From NCBI GenBank assembly GCA_000697665.1, contig KL197730.1, forward strand, positions 287,737 to 351,736: a stretch of 64,000 nt of DNA. The letters run 5' to 3'. Made by a program: the position numbers and the translations under genes. The stretch is from Jaapia argillacea MUCL 33604. Taxonomy: Eukaryota > Basidiomycota > Agaricomycetes > Jaapiales > Jaapiaceae. Shown in pieces: positions 58,582 through 64,000 of the stretch. The stretch's first letter is position 1, and each line of letters opens with the position of its first letter. Under the pieces are notes generated by a model, which searched no databases, was not told where the DNA came from, and was given only the letters and a program-made list of their open reading frames with translations.

Positions 58582-61500
58582 TTATTGCCCGATATGAATG
58601 AACGGCAGCCAACGAACAAACGAACAACGCTCATCCCTCAAATGCAAGGTTGCAACAGCAACGTGAAGTGCTCGAGCCGCTTCACTCACATCCGGACCCT
58701 CCAAACCAGAAGCACACGACTTGAAAAACTCCCCATAGAATGCATCCGCGATAATCGGTCCGTCTTTGTCATGAATTGGCCTTGACGAAAAACAAAAGCG
58801 ATATGAGAGATCATTTTACAGAGCTCTCGAAAGTGTCAAAAGTAAGCTCACCACATGGTTGCCACTGCTCCGCGGAATCCGGCGAACAACAGAGTTGCAG
58901 CCAGATGAATCACCTCATCAGGCATCCTTAAAGTCCCAGTCGCCGTTTGGCAAGCGCATAGGAAGGCAAGGGAAGCACCTTGATTCGGATGCTGCATGAT
59001 TTGAGAAACCGTCAGCCGTTCCCCACCCTTTAGAATCAAAGCACTGTCAAGCGGAACACGATCAAGTTGGATACCATGACAAGCAAAATGTACAATCGAC
59101 GAGCTTGAAAGATGGCGGACGACGTCATCCAATAATGCCGGCGAATCGCGAGTGCCAAGCTTCACCAAACGATTCGGGGCATCTGGGATATGTGCTTCAA
59201 CTTTCCGTAGTTCGTCGACAGTGTGAGGTAGAGTCTCAGCATCAATAACCGCCATCATATTGAATGGCGTAGTGTCACGAGGCGGAGGAGTCAGGAGGGT
59301 CGTTAATGTGGGAGTGTACGAAGAGATGGCGTAGTCGAGGAGACCCTCGACGCGATCCTGGCCTTTGTAGATACCAGCCGCGTGGATTGGAATAAAGGTG
59401 AATGGTCCCGTAGGGCACCACCATATTCGCGGTAGCGATTCCGATCGCTGGGGGGAAAGTAAGCTCACAGTCAACAATAAGTCGCTGCATCAAAGTAGGA
59501 CAACATACCTGCAATCCCAACGAACGAACGATTGGTTCAACAACGGAAGACCACACTTTCTCAAGAACCAGACGAAATACATCATCTGGGTCAATGCGCT
59601 TGATCGGTTTCACCCGCATACCACGATGAGGGAAGGTTAAATCGATGAGTCCCTCCATCTCCCTATCTGTGGAGATTGTACGGCCGCCACCGGGGTCAGA
59701 GGTAACACCTCGGATGAGTGTAGCAAGTCTCTCAGCAGTTTCAAAAGTGAAATCCGCAAGTGGTATGTGGATGGGGTCGGAATGGCTCATCACCACTATC
59801 GCAGCACATCTGGCAGACACGCTTGCATTCAAAATGATAACCGGACCTCCTCGAGCTGCAGCTTTCAACGTAGCCATAGACTTGGAACGCAAAAAGTCTG
59901 AAAAGCCATGCAACTCTCGGATTTCCTTGACTGTCGCTGCAAAGGTATCGCCGAGAGTACGATATCGAACAGCTTCCTTCTCCACGAACATAGTTTTGCG
60001 TGCGTCCAACGAAAACATCGAGGGGTCCCTCGTAGCATCTCGAAACGAACCCATCTCGAGCTCGCGCGAAACATTCCTCAGCTTCTCTGCTAGACTCGGA
60101 GGGAGTTTATCGACTGGAGAGCGGAGCTGGAGCCCTTGCGACCAAAAGACGCCCCTCCCTGATTCGAGGAGTTCAACCGCCTTGTCCAATTTCCCATCGC
60201 GAAGCGCACAAGCCGCGGCGTCACAAGCCAGCCCGCTACCTCCTGCATCCAACATCTTTTGCCGCGACTGCAAATCGACTCCCAAGGCCGCCAGCTGGGG
60301 CAAGAGATCGATGGCAGTCTCGTATGCAAGCAGAGCTGACGGATGCCGTAGGCGATCTGCTCGATCTGCCCATTTTCGTGCACCTTCGACGCGTCGTGAG
60401 AGGGATGCAGATTGGCAAGACGTCGCGGTTTGGAAGGATGCCATAGCACTGTCCAAATGCTGGGAACGATTCGCTGGGTCGCCCTCCGCTAAATCGAGAA
60501 GAAACGTGGCCAGATTGAGTGATGCCATACACACCAGAGGGTCATCTGGCGGAGATATTTGAATTGATTCACGGGTGACATCAATAGACTCCTGTAATTC
60601 GGCAACCAGACCCGTCCTTTGATACTGCCTGTGAAGGTAACTGGCGAAATTGGCGAGGGCTGTGGGGCGGTAAGGATGGAGAGGTGACAACAACTTCACC
60701 ACCTCACGGTAAAGTCCAATTCCCTCTTGTAGGTCGCTACCGTCGTTTCCATGATTGTCTCGAGTGTAGAGTGAACGAGCAAGTTCGCTGAGAGTCAGCA
60801 GCCTTTCGACGTGTCCTTTGGGTATCACCGCCAACGCCTCGCGGTTGAGAGCTACGGCCGTGTCTATTTCAACAGGCGAGCCTGTCCACTTGAATTGAGA
60901 GATCAAGATACTAGCCAAATTACGGCGGCAAAGTGACCCTTCAATTAGGTGGTGGGGCAATTCCAGTACTTCGTAGAATAGACGGGTAGCTTCGTACATG
61001 TCCGCCAATACAGATTGTGACATGGGACTCGACTCAGATCGAGCGGCTAGGGCAAGGGCGAGGTTATTAAGCGCTTGAGCTCGCAATGGAGTGGGTTGGC
61101 GCAGAAGTATGACAGTTTCTCGGTGTTGCTCAATTGATTCGTCCAGGTCCCCCCGCTGACCGGTTTGTTGATATCGGAGAAACAGGTGATTGCCGAGGCA
61201 GGCGTTGGAGTAGGATCTGTTAGGGTCGGATGGACGACGGAAGGCCAGTGCTTTGCGATCGAGAGAGATAGCCTCGTCTAAATCCGAGGATTGACCACTC
61301 AGTTTGAATCGAGCAGCCAGAACGATGGCAAAGTTTTGAAAGAGCCAAACTTCGTCGGGGTCCTGACCAGTCGCACGAGGCAAGGCCTTCCTAAACATCT
61401 CCACAGCCTCGGTTATCCCCGCTGGTTGCCCGTCGCGGTCGAATTTGGCCTTCAGGGCCGTCCCCAGATTGATCACTGATGAGAGGGATGGACCTTCCCA

Positions 61501-62550
61501 TGAAACTTCGCTCTCCCATCTAACAGTTTCACGATATAGCCTCACAGACTCCTCCAGATCTCCAGGGTCGCCGAGCTGCGAAAATCGAAGCTGCAAGGCT
61601 TTGGAAAGGCCGGAACGTGCGAATCGTCGAACGATATGATAAGGGGACAACGAGGCCAACAGGTGTTGATATAGAAATATGGCGACGTCGATGTAGAGAC
61701 GGCGTGCTGATCGCTCGTATTCCTCCATGAGGACATCAGCCAGATTGAACAGTTCCCTTTCCGTCAGGATATGCCCGTCACCATAGTTGGGAGTCTAAAT
61801 GAAGTAAGCAATAGGGTACACTGGAAACAAAGTCATTTACCGATCTCTGCCATGTTATGTCCATTGTTGGGTAGCAAGGAGACTAGAAATCTGGGGATAG
61901 AAGCCGAGATCAACAAGACGTCGGGAACAAAAACAAGCACTAGTTTGGTACGTACTGAAGTGCAGTGAATGTTGGCCGCGGCGTTCGCGACGCCTGAGAG
62001 AAGATATCTCCTTGCGAAGGTGGATGATCATATACTGCAGGACGATTTTTCAATTTTGTAGGGTCGGGGTCGGAGTTCAGATGGAAGCGGTGCCACTCAG
62101 CCGGCGAGCGCAGATAGAGTGCATTCTGTGGGGGTGGGGCGTTATGACTCTGCCGCGCAAAACGGAGGATCCAACCGCAACAGGCATAGGCGGCGAAAGG
62201 TAGAGTTCCATCACGAGGCCCGAGGTCGAAGCTAGCAACAGGAACCCAATTGGCCAGAGCTTCAAATTTGACGTTGACAGCGTCAGCCACAAGAGCTGTG
62301 AATTGCACTTCAATGTAGCCAAGAGGAGTTTGGGGGTAAATTGGCCCTCCAAATCGAATCCTGTGGCAACCAGTGAGTTCATTACGACTTCTTCATACGA
62401 GCCGGAGGTTGTGCGCCCAGCGGAAGGCCAGCATATCCGTTCAAGCGCCTCGTCGTTTTGGCGTCTCCAACGTTCAAACTACACCTTCGTCTCGAGCTCT
62501 AGGGCGTACTTTACCTCACAAATACGAAACTTGGCCACCCGCCTTCCCAT
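58582..62550 (-). CDS. TPR-CHAT protein (caspase-like peptidase domain with tetratricopeptide-like repeats)
   Basis: A large protein with an N-terminal region, a long helical repeat array and a C-terminal CHAT domain. The tentative start at 62550 (MGRRVAKFRICE) splices to ERWRRQNDEALERICWP, then to IRFGGPIYPQTPLGYIEVQF and ASFDLGPRDGTLPFAAYACC. A small exon (YPTMDITWQRS) leads to YGDGHILTERELFNLADVLM and the main exon from about 61790. TPR-like units recur as G-DLEESVRLYRETV, GITEAVEMFRKAL, SDLDEAISLDRKAL, GDLDESIEQHRETV, EIDTAVALNREAL, SDLQEGIGLYREVV and AELQESIDVTRESI. The CHAT part has RIWWCPTGPFTFIPIHAAG, catalytic His in VHFACHGIQLD, catalytic Cys in LCACQTATG, FRGAVATMW, then DKDGPIIADAFYGEFF and FVRWLPFIHIGQ with the stop at 58582-58584. 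Both catalytic residues are present. CHAT proteins in bacteria act as proteases in programmed cell death or phage defence; a similar role here is inference. Confidence 0.85.
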
Positions 62551-63527
62551 CCGTGGAATATACACTGGGAACAATTGCTGGCGCTCAACCCCAACCTTTG
62601 CCTCCTTGTTCCAACTTCCTGGGCACCTGCTGTGCGCAGATATGCTTCAGGCCACTGACTGGGCCAATTCTGGGGGGCATTGCGCCATTCCAGCGCACGC
62701 GAAAGACTGAGACACTAGTACTCTACCCCCTCCGGACACTTATCCTCCACCCTACCATGGCAGGGTGGAACGCTACGTATGCAACGTACCTTGTACGTCG
62801 GATTATCGCTCCACTTCCTGACCTTGCTGTTCGTTTTTGTTGCCTTTGCCGCTATCCAGACAAGGATATTGTTCTCTCTCTTGGTCCTTTCAGCTCATCC
62901 TACAGATCCAACGCTTGCGTGGAACTTGCTGCGAAGTCCCTGTGGACGTTTTGACCCACAAGTGGCGTCCCAAATATTGGGTGGGTTCCAAAAGAATACT
63001 TTGCTCGACCAAGATTCGTTTGCTGAGTGCAGTCCTCGGAGTCGAGTTACAGTCGCATGGTATGAGACTTGTGGTGATCGAGGGATTGGTTGGACGTAAA
63101 GATCCTGTGTTTGCACGAGGGGAGAATTTGTCGTCTCTTCAGGATAATCACTGCGTGAAAGGTCTTTCTGCTTGAAATCCGACCAGGAGACCTGCACACA
63201 CCTGATCGAAGCTGATCAAGGTCGCAGATCAGCTAACCTAGACATGTGTCTTAGTTGTTGTAATCAATCACACAATCACATATACTTGTTTGTTTACCCT
63301 CCCACCCCACTCCGAGTCTGTAAGCAGGTCTGATCAGGTCTGATCAGTTCGCCTAGTCAGTACTCCGCCAGCCGTCCACTCCGTTTGCAGTGTCTCTGGA
63401 CTTCGAATTTAGGAAGAACACCCTCAACCCCGAACCACCCAGAGCAACACGCGCACGCTCCTTAACGCACCACCACCACCACCACCACCACCACCGCCAT
63501 CCCCCTCTCCGTCACCTGCTGTGTATG
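62551..63527. other. Region upstream of the TPR-CHAT gene
   Basis: Possible extra 5' exons of the TPR-CHAT gene could lie at the left end. Frames up to 193 codons on the plus strand have no known domain. Confidence 0.35.
63468..63494 (+). repeat. (CAC)9 trinucleotide repeat
   Basis: Nine uninterrupted CAC units followed by CGC CAT, 33 bases before the possible start codon at 63528. Confidence 0.9.
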
Positions 63528-64000
63528 CTACCCTCTACTCTTCCAACCTTGGCTCTGAGTCTCCACGTCCACACAGCGATAACGACCAGTACTAGTACTC
63601 TCTCGGAACAGGACTGCTTAGCCTTTGCGGCTGTCAAATACCCTTGCGTCACGTTTAGCAAGTACATCTCCTCCTCCTCGTCTGAATATTTGAACCTCCG
63701 CAACGAGCAGTGGGGTTGGGTTAGAGGATTTGGATCACACAAGAAGTTGAGCATGCAGGAGCGCGAGAGGTACCCGTCCATGCGACCCCCAGTAGGTTCA
63801 TCATTCTATATTACAATTTTGTTATTGATTTGCGCTGATAGATGTTTGCATACGGCTTTGGTCACCTTCCGTAGTGCCCTTCTTCCACCCTGGGAGAGGA
63901 ATATTAATGTTAATCCTTCCCGTAAGTCTCGACTATCACCCTTTTCCTCGCCTTCCCACCTAAAGTCCGCATCGCCTCACTCAGCTGGATCGTAATGAAA
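63528..64000 (+). CDS. Possible partial secreted protein running off the right edge
   Basis: ATG at 63528 opens MLPSTLPTLALSLHVHTAIT, a weak signal-peptide candidate, then SEQDCLAFAAVKYPCVTFSK and SEYLNLRNEQWGW. The pattern of an early Cys followed by a Tyr-x-Asn/Trp stretch faintly recalls the N-terminus of FAD-binding (berberine-bridge-like) oxidoreductases, but no FAD-binding motif lies within the window. Introns near 63770 and 63920 are likely. Low confidence. Confidence 0.25.

Noticed and set aside
59645-60562. 305-codon plus-strand frame
   Set aside because: It lies antisense to the long TPR-CHAT exon and has no family resemblance; a shadow frame.
63390-63527. Poly-His coding stretch from the CAC repeat as a metal-binding protein
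   Set aside because: The frame upstream of 63528 lacks an ATG and the repeat is better read as 5' non-coding microsatellite.
1-64000. CRISPR arrays, bacterial operons, rRNA or mobile-element genes
   Set aside because: No regularly spaced short repeats, no transposase or reverse-transcriptase motifs and no rRNA-like stretches were seen; intron structure is eukaryotic throughout.

Overview
The window is nuclear DNA of a filamentous basidiomycete, most probably an Agaricomycete. Almost every gene is cut by many GT-AG introns of about 40-65 bases. The gene families (polyporopepsin-type aspartic peptidases, expanded S53 sedolisins, DUF6534 membrane proteins, TPR-CHAT proteins) are typical of mushroom-forming fungi. 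Gene models were spliced by eye by following protein-family continuity across frames, so outer limits are firmer than individual internal splice sites. One assembly gap (Ns) lies at 56649-57543.

Left part (1-12.4 kb): a DUF6534 membrane protein and a SAM-dependent O-methyltransferase on the minus strand, a PQ-loop membrane protein on the plus strand, a broken aspartic-peptidase fragment, and a polytopic Agaricomycete membrane protein with a poly-glycine run.

Centre (9.7-49.3 kb): a secreted acid-protease region. It holds four aspartic peptidase A1 sequences: a truncated pseudogene, two tandem, apparently intact copies about 3.3 kb apart, and one divergent copy with altered active-site motifs. 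It also holds four S53 tripeptidyl-peptidase-like genes, one on the minus strand and three in a row on the plus strand. All S53 copies keep the Glu/Asp/Asp/Ser catalytic set. TATA-like boxes lie roughly 70-100 bases before seven of the intact-looking protease starts, the divergent aspartic copy being the exception. Housekeeping genes are interspersed: AP-1 mu adaptin, a vacuolar-type cation/proton exchanger, a dual-start M3 oligopeptidase and a mitochondrial adrenodoxin-type ferredoxin. The two peptidase families would plausibly work together outside the cell: endopeptidases open proteins at acid pH and sedolisins remove peptides from the ends.

Right part (49.8-64 kb): a delta-12-type fatty acid desaturase with an 8-base micro-exon inside its first histidine box, an HNH-domain protein, a decayed MRE11-like pseudogene, the assembly gap, a large TPR-CHAT protein with an intact His/Cys pair, and a possible partial secreted protein at the right edge.

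The most unusual points are the TPR-CHAT protein, the decayed MRE11 copy, the active-site drift in one aspartic peptidase, a GC-AG/GT-AG/no-intron series at one intron position across the four S53 paralogues, and a sequon-rich insert in one sedolisin. I did not find a clearly undescribed multi-gene system.
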